Assembly: GCF_013284245.2 (NCBI RefSeq)
Contig: NZ_CP085876.1
Location: 1,003,001-1,067,000 of the forward strand
Direction: 5' to 3'
Source: Brevibacillus sp. DP1.3A
GTDB lineage: Bacteria; Bacillota; Bacilli; Brevibacillales; Brevibacillaceae
DNA length: 64,000 nucleotides
Part shown: piece by piece, positions 53,874-61,827 of the stretch
Layout: each line of letters opens with the position of its first letter
How positions within the stretch are numbered: the stretch's first letter is position 1
Translations under genes and position numbers: made by a program
Notes under the pieces: generated by a model
Database searches by the model: none
The model's input: only the letters and a program-made list of their open reading frames with translations
What the model was told of the DNA's origin: nothing

Positions 53874-54689
53874 GTGATCCATTATAAGACATACATACGT
53901 GGTGAAGATTGCGAATGGGTGACTTTTGTCCATGGGGCAGGGGGCAGCTCATCGATTTGGTGTAAACAACTCAAGGCATACAAAGAGAATTTCAATGTTC
54001 TTCTAGTAGATATGCGTGGTCACGGAAAATCTAAGAACGTCCCAGGCAAGCTGTTCAAAACATACACCTTTGATGATGTCAGCAGAGATATTATTGAGGT
54101 TTTGGATCATTTAAAAATCGCTTCCACCCATTTTGTGGGGATTTCCTTGGGGACGATCATTGTGCAGATTATTTCGGAGCAGGCCCCGGAGAGAATGCGC
54201 TCTATGGTGTTGGCAGGAGCTGTGACGCACTTAAACGTTCGATCACAGGTGCTGATCACGCTGGGGAATATGGTCAAACATTTTATCCCGTACATGTGGC
54301 TGTATCGACTGTTTGCATGGGTGATCATGCCGAGTAAGCGTCATAAAGAATCGCGCTCCTTGTTTATCCACGAAGCCAAAAAGCTTTGTCAAAAAGAATT
54401 CAAGAGATGGTTCAAGCTAACAAAAGGCATTAATCGATTCCTAGGAACCCTCTTTGATAAAGAGCCTCCCATCCCTACCTTGTTCATTATGGGAGACGAA
54501 GACCATATGTTTTTGCCGTTCGTCCAGATGCGTGTGAAAAAAAGACAATTTGCACAGTTGAGTCTAGTCGCTGACTGCGGTCATGTCGTCAATGTCGATC
54601 AGCCGGAAGAATTTAACCGAATCTCCATCGGGTTTATTCAAAAGCAGTCGACAACAGCACAAGGAATGTATGCATGGAATCCAGCATAG
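53874..54689 (+). CDS. alpha/beta hydrolase
   Basis: 271 residues from GTG 53874 (TGGGGGG upstream); a longer reading frame from 53781 has no ribosome site. HGAGGSSSIW oxyanion region, LLVDMRGHGKS, nucleophile elbow VGISLGT (Gly-Ile-Ser-Leu-Gly), acid GDEDHMF and His in DCGHVVNVD. Cytoplasmic. Substrate unknown. Confidence 0.85.
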   Translation: MIHYKTYIRGEDCEWVTFVHGAGGSSSIWCKQLKAYKENFNVLLVDMRGHGKSKNVPGKLFKTYTFDDVSRDIIEVLDHLKIASTHFVGISLGTIIVQIISEQAPERMRSMVLAGAVTHLNVRSQVLITLGNMVKHFIPYMWLYRLFAWVIMPSKRHKESRSLFIHEAKKLCQKEFKRWFKLTKGINRFLGTLFDKEPPIPTLFIMGDEDHMFLPFVQMRVKKRQFAQLSLVADCGHVVNVDQPEEFNRISIGFIQKQSTTAQGMYAWNPA

Positions 54690-54700
54690 CTTCGTAAGAT

Positions 54701-54738
54701 AAGAGCCGCAGAGGACGCTTCTGGGGTTCTTTGTTTTT
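54701..54738 (+). terminator. probable terminator
   Basis: Imperfect stem AAGAGCCGCAGA (54701-54712) / TCTGGGGTTCTT (54720-54731), then TTTGTTTTT-like tract. Confidence 0.55.
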
Positions 54739-54824
54739 GCTTCGGTTGCGATTGGCGAAGAAAAATGTTCAAATGAAGAAATGAGTCAAGGAAATACTGG
54801 TATATGCGAAAAGGAGGGAGACAC

Positions 54825-55568
54825 GTGTCGATTCAAAATGAACATGATTTGCTGTGCTTGAAACGGATCGGTAGTATTGTGGCAGAGGCAAGAGAGACGA
54901 TGATTAGGGCCGTGCGAGCAGGTGTGACTACAAAAGAACTCGACCAGATTGGTGGAGAGATCTTGGCAAAGTACGGAGCGCGGTCTGCACCGAATATCAC
55001 CTATGATTTTCCAGGTCATACATGCATCAGTGTCAATCACATTGTTGCGCATGGCATCCCTGATGATACTGTCCTGAAAAATGGCGATATCATCAATATT
55101 GATGTCTCGGCAGAGCTGGATGGATATTTTGCCGATACAGGTGCTTCTATCGTGGTAGGGGAAGGCGAGGCTGAGAAGCAATCCTTATGCCAATGCGCCG
55201 AGGAGTCGCTGTATAAGGCATTGGATGCGGCGAAGGCGGGATCGAAGCTAAGCCAGATAGGTCGCATTGTTCACCAAGAGGCCAGGAAAAAAGGCTTTAC
55301 AGTCGTCAAAAATCTTACGGGTCATGGCATCGGCAAAAGCTTGCATGAAGAGCCTGCTTACATTTTGAATTACTATGACAAAAAGGATAGACGCTTGCTC
55401 ACAGAAGGTCTCGTGTTGGCGGTTGAAACATTTATTTCAACGGGGACGGAATATGTGGACGATGGCAGGGACGGTTGGGCGCTTATTACGCCTGATAAGA
55501 GTTATGTAGCTCAATACGAGCACACCATCGTTATAACGAAGGGGAAGCCAATTATTTTAACAGCTTGA
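54825..55568 (+). CDS. map: type I methionine aminopeptidase
   Basis: 247 residues from GTG 54825 behind AAAAGGAGGGAG. Metal ligands are visible: two Asp in NIDVSAELDGYFADTG, His in GHGIGKSLHEEP, Glu in VLAVETFIS and Glu in QYEHTIVI. It removes the initiator Met from nascent proteins. Isolated from ribosomal-protein genes, so probably a second copy like B. subtilis MapB/YflG. Confidence 0.92.
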   Translation: MSIQNEHDLLCLKRIGSIVAEARETMIRAVRAGVTTKELDQIGGEILAKYGARSAPNITYDFPGHTCISVNHIVAHGIPDDTVLKNGDIINIDVSAELDGYFADTGASIVVGEGEAEKQSLCQCAEESLYKALDAAKAGSKLSQIGRIVHQEARKKGFTVVKNLTGHGIGKSLHEEPAYILNYYDKKDRRLLTEGLVLAVETFISTGTEYVDDGRDGWALITPDKSYVAQYEHTIVITKGKPIILTA

Positions 55569-55576
55569 TTGCAGGG

Positions 55577-55604
55577 AGACCTCATATTGTTGAGGTCTTT
55601 TTTT
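55577..55604 (+). terminator. terminator of map
   Basis: AGACCTCA (55577-55584) / TGAGGTCT (55591-55598) followed by seven T. Confidence 0.9.
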
Positions 55605-55637
55605 GTGAAGAAAAACTTGCAGAATAGCCAATGATTG

Positions 55638-55660
55638 TATATTCTTTATATAAGAATATA
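55638..55660. promoter_or_regulatory. AT-rich palindrome upstream of tag
   Basis: TATATTCTT (55638-55646) / AAGAATATA (55652-55660), 31 bp before the tag ATG; could be an operator. A weak LexA-like GAAT-N4-GTTC overlaps at 55654-55665. Confidence 0.4.
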
Positions 55661-55691
55661 TGTTCGTATTGTGTAGAGGAGGTTTCTTGCC

Positions 55692-56249
55692 ATGAATCGG
55701 TGCGGCTGGGTGAATCAGGACCCTATCTATATGGATTATCACGATCACGAGTGGGGAGTTCCTGTCTATGTAGATCGTTTGCTCTTTGAATATTTGAATT
55801 TGGAAGGAGCTCAAGCCGGGCTGAGCTGGTACACGATCTTGAAGAAGCGGGAAAATTATCGAAGAGCGTTTGATAACTTCGAGGCAGAGAAAATCGTTCA
55901 ATACGATGAAGCCAAGATCGAGCAATTGCTGACAGACGAAGGCATCGTTCGAAACAGGCTAAAGATTCGCGGCGTCGTGAAGAACGCCCACGCGTATTTG
56001 CGGATTGTGGAGGAGTTTGGGTCCTTTAGCAGCTATATTTGGTCGTTTGTAGGCGGGAAGCCGATCCATAATCATTTTCAGGAAATGAAGGATGTGCCTG
56101 CGTCTACCGAAATCAGCGACAAGCTGAGCAAGGACCTGAAAAAGCGCGGTTTTACGTTTGTCGGTTCAACCATTTGCTACGCCTTTATGCAAGCAGTCGG
56201 TATGGTCAATGATCACGTAGCGACATGTGATCTCTATCAAAAAATCTAG
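55692..56249 (+). CDS. tag: DNA-3-methyladenine glycosylase I
   Basis: 185 residues; GAGGAGG upstream. The family start MNRCGWVNQDPIYMDYHDHEWGVPV gives the zinc Cys4 and His; LSWYTILKKRENYRRAFDNF holds the helix-hairpin-helix. C-terminal zinc ligands are in MVNDHVATCDLY. It excises 3-methyladenine in base-excision repair. Followed by a DinB-like gene in the same direction. Confidence 0.93.
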   Translation: MNRCGWVNQDPIYMDYHDHEWGVPVYVDRLLFEYLNLEGAQAGLSWYTILKKRENYRRAFDNFEAEKIVQYDEAKIEQLLTDEGIVRNRLKIRGVVKNAHAYLRIVEEFGSFSSYIWSFVGGKPIHNHFQEMKDVPASTEISDKLSKDLKKRGFTFVGSTICYAFMQAVGMVNDHVATCDLYQKI

Positions 56250-56277
56250 GACGAGCTGACGGAAAGGGGAGAATGGC

Positions 56278-56754
56278 ATGAACGAAAATGATCTCTTAAT
56301 CTTAAATTTTGAGGAAGTAAGACGTAGAAGCATCAAAGTTTGGAAGGCAATTCCTAAAGAAATGCTGAACTGGAAGCCTGACGATAAAGCGTTCACGTGC
56401 GGGGAAATGATTCGCCATGTCATCGAGGGTGAGTTTTTGTATCACCAGATTTTGATCCAACGGGGAAGCGCCGCTCTGTCTACTATCCCCAATCCGTATG
56501 AAACCAAAGACTTTTCGACCGTAGAAGATGATTTGGCCTTTGCGAAGCCGTATCGAGAAGAATTTCTCCGCTTTGTTAAAGGGTTGTCCAAGGGCGACTT
56601 AGAGAGTGTCCGCATCGATCGATCCGATGTAGGCTATGTCCGCACGCTTGGAGATATGTTGTTGCGAATCGCCTATCATGAGTCGGTACATACCGGTCAA
56701 CTGCTAGATTATATGCGCACGATGGGTGTTGAACGTCCGAATATTTGGGATTAA
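56278..56754 (+). CDS. DinB family protein
   Basis: 158 residues, a four-helix bundle of the DinB/YfiT type. Conserved metal His residues: MIRHVIEGEFLYH near residue 45 and IAYHESVHTGQLLDYMRT near residue 125. Often thiol transferases or DNA-damage-associated; the actual activity is unknown. 28 bp after tag, likely cotranscribed. Confidence 0.87.
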   Translation: MNENDLLILNFEEVRRRSIKVWKAIPKEMLNWKPDDKAFTCGEMIRHVIEGEFLYHQILIQRGSAALSTIPNPYETKDFSTVEDDLAFAKPYREEFLRFVKGLSKGDLESVRIDRSDVGYVRTLGDMLLRIAYHESVHTGQLLDYMRTMGVERPNIWD

Positions 56755-56771
56755 AAGAGTGCGAAAGATAG

Positions 56772-56826
56772 AAAAGCAAGCTAGCTCTTCTGTTGTGAAT
56801 GCGAGAGGGGCTTGCTTTTTTATTTT
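56772..56826 (+). terminator. terminator of the tag operon
   Basis: AAAAGCAAGC (56772-56781) / GCTTGCTTTT (56810-56819), T-rich to 56826. Confidence 0.8.
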
Positions 56827-56957
56827 TTAAAAGGTCCTTTTTCATTTAAGATGTTTCTTGCGTGATGGGCAGATAAACCCAAAAAGTATGAGAATTATGT
56901 ACTTTTGTGGAGTAGGGACATCAGTTGTGTAAGGAAAATTTTATACTTCTACACAGG

Positions 56958-56986
56958 CACGATCTCCACTTGGGATCGTGTTTTTT
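56958..56986 (+). terminator. orphan terminator-like hairpin before the tail cluster
   Basis: CACGATC (56958-56964) / GATCGTG (56974-56980) then six T. No gene precedes it on this strand after 56826. The 400-bp stretch 56755-57154 otherwise holds only the promoter and LexA box listed below. Confidence 0.65.
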
Positions 56987-57056
56987 GATGTCTTCTTTGA
57001 AAGTTATGCAGTGGATCAACCGGAAAAATCATCTCCAAAAATCTGGTGGAAAGAAC

Positions 57057-57085
57057 TTGAACTTATTACCATAGTATGAGATACT
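57057..57085 (+). promoter_or_regulatory. promoter of tail-cluster regulatory genes
   Basis: TTGAAC (57057-57062), 17-bp spacer, GATACT (57080-57085). Confidence 0.5.
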
Positions 57086-57097
57086 TGTACTACAAAG

Positions 57098-57111
57098 AGA
57101 ACAAGTGTTCC
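57098..57111 (+). promoter_or_regulatory. LexA (SOS) box
   Basis: AGAACAAGTGTTCC matches 13 of 14 positions of the Bacillus LexA/DinR consensus CGAACRNRYGTTYC. It lies 12 bp downstream of the -10 element, 43 bp before the sigma-like gene, a position suited to repression. Confidence 0.75.
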
Positions 57112-57154
57112 TGTTTTGCGGTTGGATGTTCGAAAAAAACAGAAGGTGAAGCAT

Positions 57155-57493
57155 ATGACAGATGAGCAGTTGAAAGAGCATTGCAGAAAAGTGCTCAAGA
57201 GAATTGCGTGGCGATTGCAGTACGCCGCCAAGAAGCGTTTGTACAGGGAGACGGTGATCAAAGAGGAGATGCGGGGAACGGAAGAGATCGAGGAGAACCT
57301 GTCGGACCTGTATGTTCAGGAGGTGTTGATGCAACTCCCAGAAAAAGCTCGGATCATTATCAAGCAAGTCGTTATTCAAGGAATGACAGAAGAACAGGTA
57401 GCCAAAAAACTGAATATGACCAGACAAGGAGTGAGTAAATGCAAAAACAAATATTTGCGCCAATTGGCCGAGAAGCTGACTCGTTCAGCCTGA
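57155..57493 (+). CDS. sigma-70 region-4-like protein (phage-type late regulator)
   Basis: 112 residues from ATG 57155 (AGAAGGTGAA upstream). C-terminal helix-turn-helix of region 4: LPEKARIIIKQVVIQGMTEEQVAKKLNMTRQGVSK (core VAKKLNMTRQGVSKCKNKYL). No region 2. It resembles partial sigma factors such as PBSX Xpf and B. subtilis SigO, which need a partner. The gene overlaps the next one by 55 bp. Confidence 0.8.
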   Translation: MTDEQLKEHCRKVLKRIAWRLQYAAKKRLYRETVIKEEMRGTEEIEENLSDLYVQEVLMQLPEKARIIIKQVVIQGMTEEQVAKKLNMTRQGVSKCKNKYLRQLAEKLTRSA

Positions 57494-57666
57494 CCCTCCA
57501 AAAAGCACAGTCAGGAGATAATCGGGCTGTACTGACGATCCTCGACTTTCTGCTTCCCGACATGGAGTACCTTGCTTCCTTTATCAAACTACCTCGTGAA
57601 GAGAGCATGCAAGAAATGAAAACGGCGATGCTCGAAGCGATCCGCAGTGGAGAAGTGATGCTATGA
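57439..57666 (+). CDS. small sigma-region-2/HTH_16-like protein (RsoA-like candidate)
   Basis: 75 residues from ATG 57439 with AAGGAG at 57426-57431. The pattern FSLTLQKAQSGDNRAVLTIL and DMEYLASFIKLPREESMQEMK resembles the start of sigma region 2 or HTH_16-type small proteins. Overlap with the region-4-like gene suggests a two-subunit sigma factor, as known for SigO-RsoA. Homology is weak and by eye. Confidence 0.55.
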   Translation: MQKQIFAPIGREADSFSLTLQKAQSGDNRAVLTILDFLLPDMEYLASFIKLPREESMQEMKTAMLEAIRSGEVML

Positions 57667-57860
57667 TGACGATTGATTACGTTCAGGTTCTCGCGGTTGT
57701 CGTGTGCTTCCTTGCTTTAATCGTCACGTTTAAGCAGGTAGATTTGCAGATTCGGATTAATAATCTGTTCAACCTGCAATTAAAGGCAAACAAAGAGAAA
57801 AAGAAAGAGCAGCTGGAACAAAAAAAGGAGACTCCGACTGACGATCGGAATCCCCATTAA
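57663..57860 (+). CDS. small single-pass membrane protein
   Basis: 65 residues. One membrane segment (about 5-25, VQVLAVVVCFLALIVTF) and a long charged cytoplasmic tail rich in Lys/Glu (KANKEKKKEQLEQKKE). Start ATG 57663 overlaps the previous stop. Function unknown; a membrane anchor or a holin-related role in the tail cluster is possible. Confidence 0.65.
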   Translation: MMTIDYVQVLAVVVCFLALIVTFKQVDLQIRINNLFNLQLKANKEKKKEQLEQKKETPTDDRNPH

Positions 57861-57951
57861 TTGCTTGGGGCAAAGAATACAACTGGTGAGTATCCTCTTT
57901 GCCCCCTTTCATTATACAAGAAAATGACGATGCAAAGGAGATACGTACGAA

Positions 57952-58065
57952 ATGATAGAAGCAGCATTAATCGGAGCAGCAGTCTTATTGATCGGAGTCA
58001 TTATCGGACAGATCGGTTTGTCTCAAAGAGTAAGAAAAGGCGCAAGAGTCAACGAAAACCGTTAA
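57952..58065 (+). CDS. 37-residue membrane peptide
   Basis: ATG 57952 with AAAGGAG at 57934-57940. The first 22 residues are a membrane helix (ALIGAAVLLIGVIIGQIG) and the rest is basic (SQRVRKGARVNENR). It may be a small phage-type membrane peptide. An overlapping frame on the same strand (57861-58106) gives a low-complexity product and is probably not coding. Confidence 0.45.
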   Translation: MIEAALIGAAVLLIGVIIGQIGLSQRVRKGARVNENR

Positions 58066-58110
58066 GCAATCATACGGACTTCATATATATGACCGAGGGG
58101 GAATAATGCC

Positions 58111-58764
58111 TTGATCAGCAAAAATATTTTCATGGAAGCAGTATGCGAGGTGTGTCCGGCAACGTGTTGGGGAAAGAAATCACATTGCCAGGTTCATGAT
58201 AAACACGTAGGAAAAATCGATTCTTGCCCGGAGTGGGATAAGTACATGCGGGATCAAAAGGCAAAAGGGCAGCAAAAGACAGTATCCGCTAGAAAAGAAG
58301 GCTTCGTCCGCTTGGGTGAGCAAGCACCCATCGTAGATTTTCTACAAAAAGCCGAGGAAGAAATCCGCGACTACAATTACATGCAGATCGAGATCATACG
58401 CATCCAGCGTTTTTTGCGCGAGGCGGGGGAAGGAATGGTCTCTCAGTACGGATTAGATTCAGGCATGCCAAAAGGAAAGGGCACCACCGGAGATAGGACG
58501 CATGCGGAGGTTGCGCGCAGGGAGCGAAAGTGGAAGAGGCTGCAAAATTTGCAGGATAAAATCGAGCGAATCAACCAAGCGGTAGAGACGATTCCGGGGG
58601 AGCAAGAGCGATTGGTAGTCGAAGCTTTGCTGGATGGCGATAAGAACAATCTGATTGCCAAAGAAATCGGTGTGTCCCGACAGCGGTATTATGAAATCAA
58701 GCGCAGTGCCGTGATGAAGATGGCATGGGCGATGTATGGCGACCAGGCACAGCAGACTGGATAA
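58111..58764 (+). CDS. ArpU-like late regulator with Cys cluster
   Basis: 217 residues from TTG 58111 (GAGGGGGA at 58095-58102). N-terminal Cys/His cluster CEVCPATC...HCQVH...C could hold zinc. A middle helical region follows (about 80-170). C-terminal helix-turn-helix NLIAKEIGVSRQRYYEIKRSAV. The C-terminal pattern resembles ArpU/phage late transcription activators. It lies between the early regulators and the structural genes, so it probably turns on the tail operon. Confidence 0.7.
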   Translation: MISKNIFMEAVCEVCPATCWGKKSHCQVHDKHVGKIDSCPEWDKYMRDQKAKGQQKTVSARKEGFVRLGEQAPIVDFLQKAEEEIRDYNYMQIEIIRIQRFLREAGEGMVSQYGLDSGMPKGKGTTGDRTHAEVARRERKWKRLQNLQDKIERINQAVETIPGEQERLVVEALLDGDKNNLIAKEIGVSRQRYYEIKRSAVMKMAWAMYGDQAQQTG

Positions 58765-58790
58765 TGGAAACAAAGCACCCCGCGATAGAC

Positions 58791-59014
58791 GAGAAGCTGT
58801 CTGATGAAGACAGCTTCTCAGGCTGTCGAGAAACCCCCAGTCTGGATTTCTCGGATTTAGATGAAAAATTTTGACCTTCTAGATTCGCTTCTAAGGCGTT
58901 TTACGAAGGTGGGGAGACATATTTGTACCCCCTAAAATGGCCCAAAAAGCCCCCTTTTTTGCGAAAGGGGACTTTCTCAACACTCTGAGAAGCTGTCTGA
59001 TGAAGACAGCTTCT
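58791..59014. repeat. MITE-like element flanked by 28-bp hairpin repeats
   Basis: Identical 28-bp sequences at 58791-58818 and 58987-59014 (GAGAAGCTGTCTGATGAAG...), each a hairpin with 10-bp arms. The 168 bp between end in imperfect inverted repeats TGTCGAGAAACCCCC (58824-58838) and GGGGACTTTCTCAACA (58967-58982). No reading frame. It looks like an insertion-sequence end remnant. The second copy, followed by TTTTC, can act as a terminator. Confidence 0.65.
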
Positions 59015-59040
59015 TTTCATTTTCGCAAGCATGTTGAGAC

Positions 59041-59065
59041 TGACAAAGGTTGACACTACCTGACA
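59041..59065 (+). promoter_or_regulatory. three phased TGACA repeats upstream of the tail operon
   Basis: TGACA at 59041, 59051 and 59061, exactly 10 bp apart. A -10-like TATACT follows at 59103-59108 with no good -35. A possible activator site for the late regulator. Confidence 0.45.
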
Positions 59066-59140
59066 CATAGGGTCATTTTCCCGGTTTTTCCTCCGAATGG
59101 GTTATACTTGAGTCAAGCGAAACAAGTAAGAGAGATACGA

Positions 59141-59171
59141 GCCATCCGATGAAGCTGTCGGGTGGCTTTTT
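59141..59171 (+). terminator. leader terminator of the tail operon
   Basis: GCCATCCGA (59141-59149) / TCGGGTGGC (59158-59166) then TTTTT. It lies between the late-promoter candidate and the first structural gene, so it could attenuate transcription. 59172-59379 otherwise shows only an imperfect repeat (GGCGAGCAGGG / CCTTGCTCGGC). Confidence 0.6.
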
Positions 59172-59379
59172 ATGTACGCCGACGACTCAACTGTCCGGCG
59201 AGCAGGGAAAATGGCGATTGGCGCCACACGATGTTGCGAGTTTAAAGCTATAGGCTACTTGCTCCTTGCTCGGCGGGCATTTGCCGTGGATGCCTTGCCA
59301 AATGAAGTGAAATAGTGGGGGGAAGAGACATGTGACGAAGACAGAAGAGAATACCGCAAGTATGGGAGGTGGAAGCTGG

Positions 59380-59829
59380 ATGGATCGTGAGCTAGCCGTT
59401 CTCATTGAACTAGTAAATGAAGCGTATCCAGAGCTGGCTACTGTTGTGAATGTGGACGACTGGATGGCGCAGCGATTTCAGCCGCCTATCGCGTTTCTTT
59501 TGACGCAAGGGGTCCGTGAAGAAGGAAGAAGCCTCACTTCCTATCAGGTGGTCTCAGAAGCAGCCATCGTCCTCCACTATCCAAAGGTAGCAGATGTCTA
59601 TCAGCCGCTTTCAGCTGAGCCGCTGCGTGAGCTTCTTCGCCAAAGGCAATTTAGCTATCAAGGCAAGACGTCTGGATTGTCCATCGAGATCGACAGCTCC
59701 ACCTTGCGTATTTGGCGGGATAAAAAGGACCGGACGGAAATCGCGTTCCAGTTCACCTACAACGTGGCGGTACAGAGAGCAGTTACAGACAAAATCAACG
59801 AATTTGATGTAGAGGGGGTCCGATCATAG
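59380..59829 (+). CDS. phage tail-cluster protein of unknown function
   Basis: 149 residues from ATG 59380, chosen for the near-perfect ribosome site GGGAGGTGG (59364-59372); GTG 59332 would add 16 residues. Mixed alpha/beta, soluble, with LRELLRQRQFSYQGKTSGLS and AFQFTYNVAVQRAVTDKIN. Position before the sheath gene is that of head-tail joining or tail-terminator proteins in contractile phages. No homology recognised. Confidence 0.65.
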   Translation: MDRELAVLIELVNEAYPELATVVNVDDWMAQRFQPPIAFLLTQGVREEGRSLTSYQVVSEAAIVLHYPKVADVYQPLSAEPLRELLRQRQFSYQGKTSGLSIEIDSSTLRIWRDKKDRTEIAFQFTYNVAVQRAVTDKINEFDVEGVRS

Positions 59830-60020
59830 TGGCACGTAAAGAACAACAAGCACAGGCCTCAGAGCTTGTGCAAACCAAACAAGAGTGGATCAAGAGCGCC
59901 GCTTACCTTGGAGCCGAACGGTTCGAGGTAGCAGGTGCTCTTTTTTCTGAAGAAGATAATCAAGAACTGGCAGAAGGACAAGTGAAGAGCCGACTGACCA
60001 AATACAAAGGCGGGGTGTAA
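59829..60020 (+). CDS. small tail-cluster protein
   Basis: 63 residues from GTG 59829 overlapping the previous stop by one base. Gln/Glu/Lys-rich (ARKEQQAQASELVQTKQEW) and then GAERFEVAGALFSEEDNQEL. Short proteins of this kind precede the sheath in PBSX-like elements, where function is not known to me. Confidence 0.6.
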   Translation: MARKEQQAQASELVQTKQEWIKSAAYLGAERFEVAGALFSEEDNQELAEGQVKSRLTKYKGGV

Positions 60021-60022
60021 GC

Positions 60023-61360
60023 ATGACCATTCAACGTGAACGTCCGGGTGTAACGGTCGAACTGATCGCAAAAGCAAAAGAACGTGTAGTACCAAAGAGC
60101 GGTGTCGTATTGGTGCCGTACCAAGCAGAGTGGGGTGCGACAGATGAGCTCGTCAAGCTGGGGAGCTTTGAGGAGCGACTAGCGCAGACGTTTGGCAAGG
60201 TCGATACCGTAGAATTGGCAGCAGAAGGCGGCGCGACAATTCTCGCATACCGCATGACGAATGGCACAGCCCAAAAAGCAGCGTATGAGCAAGCGGATGC
60301 GATCAGAGTCGAGGCTCTGTATCCAGGTTTGGTAGGTAACGAGTTGAAGGTTGCCATCGCGTCCTCAACGTCCGAGCCAGGTAAAAAAGAACTCCAGGTA
60401 ACAGGCCCGCTGCAAACTGAGAAGTTTTCGTTTGCGGATGCGAATGAGCTGGCAGCGAAAACGAGCCAATCCAACTATGTGCGTGTGAAAAAACTGGGCG
60501 AGACTGTCGTTACAATTGTGCCAGAAACAGCGCTAACAGGAGCGAAAAGTGGCACAGTAGCGCTTGCCCCAGCTGACTCGACTAAGCTGTTCATGGCTGT
60601 GTCCGGTGCTGATTTTGACACGATGTATCTGCCTTTTGACGATGCGGCTGTACAAGCGGCAGCGAAGCAATTCATGAGCGATCGTCGCATGCAAAATAAG
60701 AAGCTCAGCACGCTGGTGATCGGCGGCAAGGCGGCGGATGACGAGAACATGGCGAAGCACATCGAGCGCTCTGTGGCGCAAAATGCCCGTTTTGTCGTCA
60801 ATAGTGCCATTGCTGGTCAGCACAACAACGGAAAAGTATATGGCAGCCTGGAGTGGGCCGCATGGGTAGCGGGTATGATCGCCGCGACACCTGCGCATGA
60901 ATCGCTGACAGCCGTCGTCGTTCCGTTGAAAAAAGCGCTCAAGGATTGGGGCCACACCGATATTTTGAGTGCACTCGGCTCTGGTACGCTGATCGCAACC
61001 CGCGACGGCGATGTGTACATCATCGAGAGCGCCGTCAATACACTGGCTGTTCTGGGTACGCATGAGCGCGAGGACTACGGCAAAATCCGTGTCAGCATGA
61101 CGCTGGATCAGATCGTCAACGACATCAGCCAAGTCGGCAAGAAATACAAAGGCAAGCTCGCTAACAACGATTTGGGCGGCGCGGTATTTGTCTCTGCCGT
61201 CAACGCGTACATGACCGTCCGCGAGCAGCAAGGCGCGATTGATACTGGCTGGACGTTTACGGATCAAAAGAACGGCATCGGGGATCGCCGTGGCTTCCTC
61301 TTGTCTGCGAAACCGCTTGATGCCATCGAATACTTTGACATTGACTGGGAGGTGCTGTAA
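60023..61360 (+). CDS. xkdK: contractile tail sheath protein
   Basis: 445 residues. Sheath family features: start RERPGVTVELIAKAKER, central NGKVYGSLEWAAWVAGMIA, and C-terminal GQIVNDIS-like region ending GAVFVSAVNAYMTVREQQG and IEYFDIDWEVL. It polymerises around the tail tube and contracts. Same gene order as PBSX xkdK. It defines the element as a contractile (myovirus or R-type) tail. Confidence 0.92.
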   Translation: MTIQRERPGVTVELIAKAKERVVPKSGVVLVPYQAEWGATDELVKLGSFEERLAQTFGKVDTVELAAEGGATILAYRMTNGTAQKAAYEQADAIRVEALYPGLVGNELKVAIASSTSEPGKKELQVTGPLQTEKFSFADANELAAKTSQSNYVRVKKLGETVVTIVPETALTGAKSGTVALAPADSTKLFMAVSGADFDTMYLPFDDAAVQAAAKQFMSDRRMQNKKLSTLVIGGKAADDENMAKHIERSVAQNARFVVNSAIAGQHNNGKVYGSLEWAAWVAGMIAATPAHESLTAVVVPLKKALKDWGHTDILSALGSGTLIATRDGDVYIIESAVNTLAVLGTHEREDYGKIRVSMTLDQIVNDISQVGKKYKGKLANNDLGGAVFVSAVNAYMTVREQQGAIDTGWTFTDQKNGIGDRRGFLLSAKPLDAIEYFDIDWEVL

Positions 61361-61813
61361 TTGGCTATTGCACGCGATATTAAACTGAAGAACTGCCAAA
61401 TTTACGATGAAAACGGAGACCCGATCTTCGGTACCTTGGAAGGAAAAATGGTTCTCAAGGTAGAGTACGGCGACACGAACCGCCTGCAAAAAGGGAAAAT
61501 CCAGACCGTCAACGACTGGCATGTAGAAGTGACATTGAAAATTACCGCAACCAACGCTGCGCTCAAATACTACTGCGTCGATCAATTGACTCAAGGCAAG
61601 ACCCCAGTCCTCCCATTCCTGATCGGCGAGACACTGGACAAGGAGGCGGGCAACTCCGAACGCGTCCGCATCTCCAACATCGTTCTGAACCCAGACGAAA
61701 TTACGCTGTGGGAAGCCAAAGCAGACGGCAACGATCACGCGACATATGACCTGAAAGGGATGTCCATCGAAAAGCCGGACTACCTCGATGAATTGCCAAC
61801 CTACACTGAATAG
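61361..61813 (+). CDS. tail tube (core) protein
   Basis: 150 residues from TTG 61361 behind GGGAGGTG, directly after the sheath stop. Beta-rich (KMVLKVEYGDTNRLQ, HVEVTLKITATNAALKYYC). Length and place match the tail tube protein (XkdM) of contractile tails. Sequence identity to XkdM was not recognised, so the call rests on synteny. Confidence 0.75.
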   Translation: MAIARDIKLKNCQIYDENGDPIFGTLEGKMVLKVEYGDTNRLQKGKIQTVNDWHVEVTLKITATNAALKYYCVDQLTQGKTPVLPFLIGETLDKEAGNSERVRISNIVLNPDEITLWEAKADGNDHATYDLKGMSIEKPDYLDELPTYTE

Positions 61814-61827
61814 GAGAGTGCTTGAAT

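Noticed and set aside
55654..55665. LexA-like GAAT-N4-GTTC upstream of tag
   Set aside because: Breaks the essential GAAC half-site and matches only 11 of 14 positions; left as a weak note.
57861..58106. 81-codon frame across the small membrane-peptide gene
   Set aside because: Product is Arg/Ser/Lys-rich low complexity with no ribosome site; the 37-residue frame is more protein-like.
60533..61738. Long antisense frame over sheath and tube genes
   Set aside because: Shadow frame; composition (many Cys, His, Arg) is not that of a real protein.
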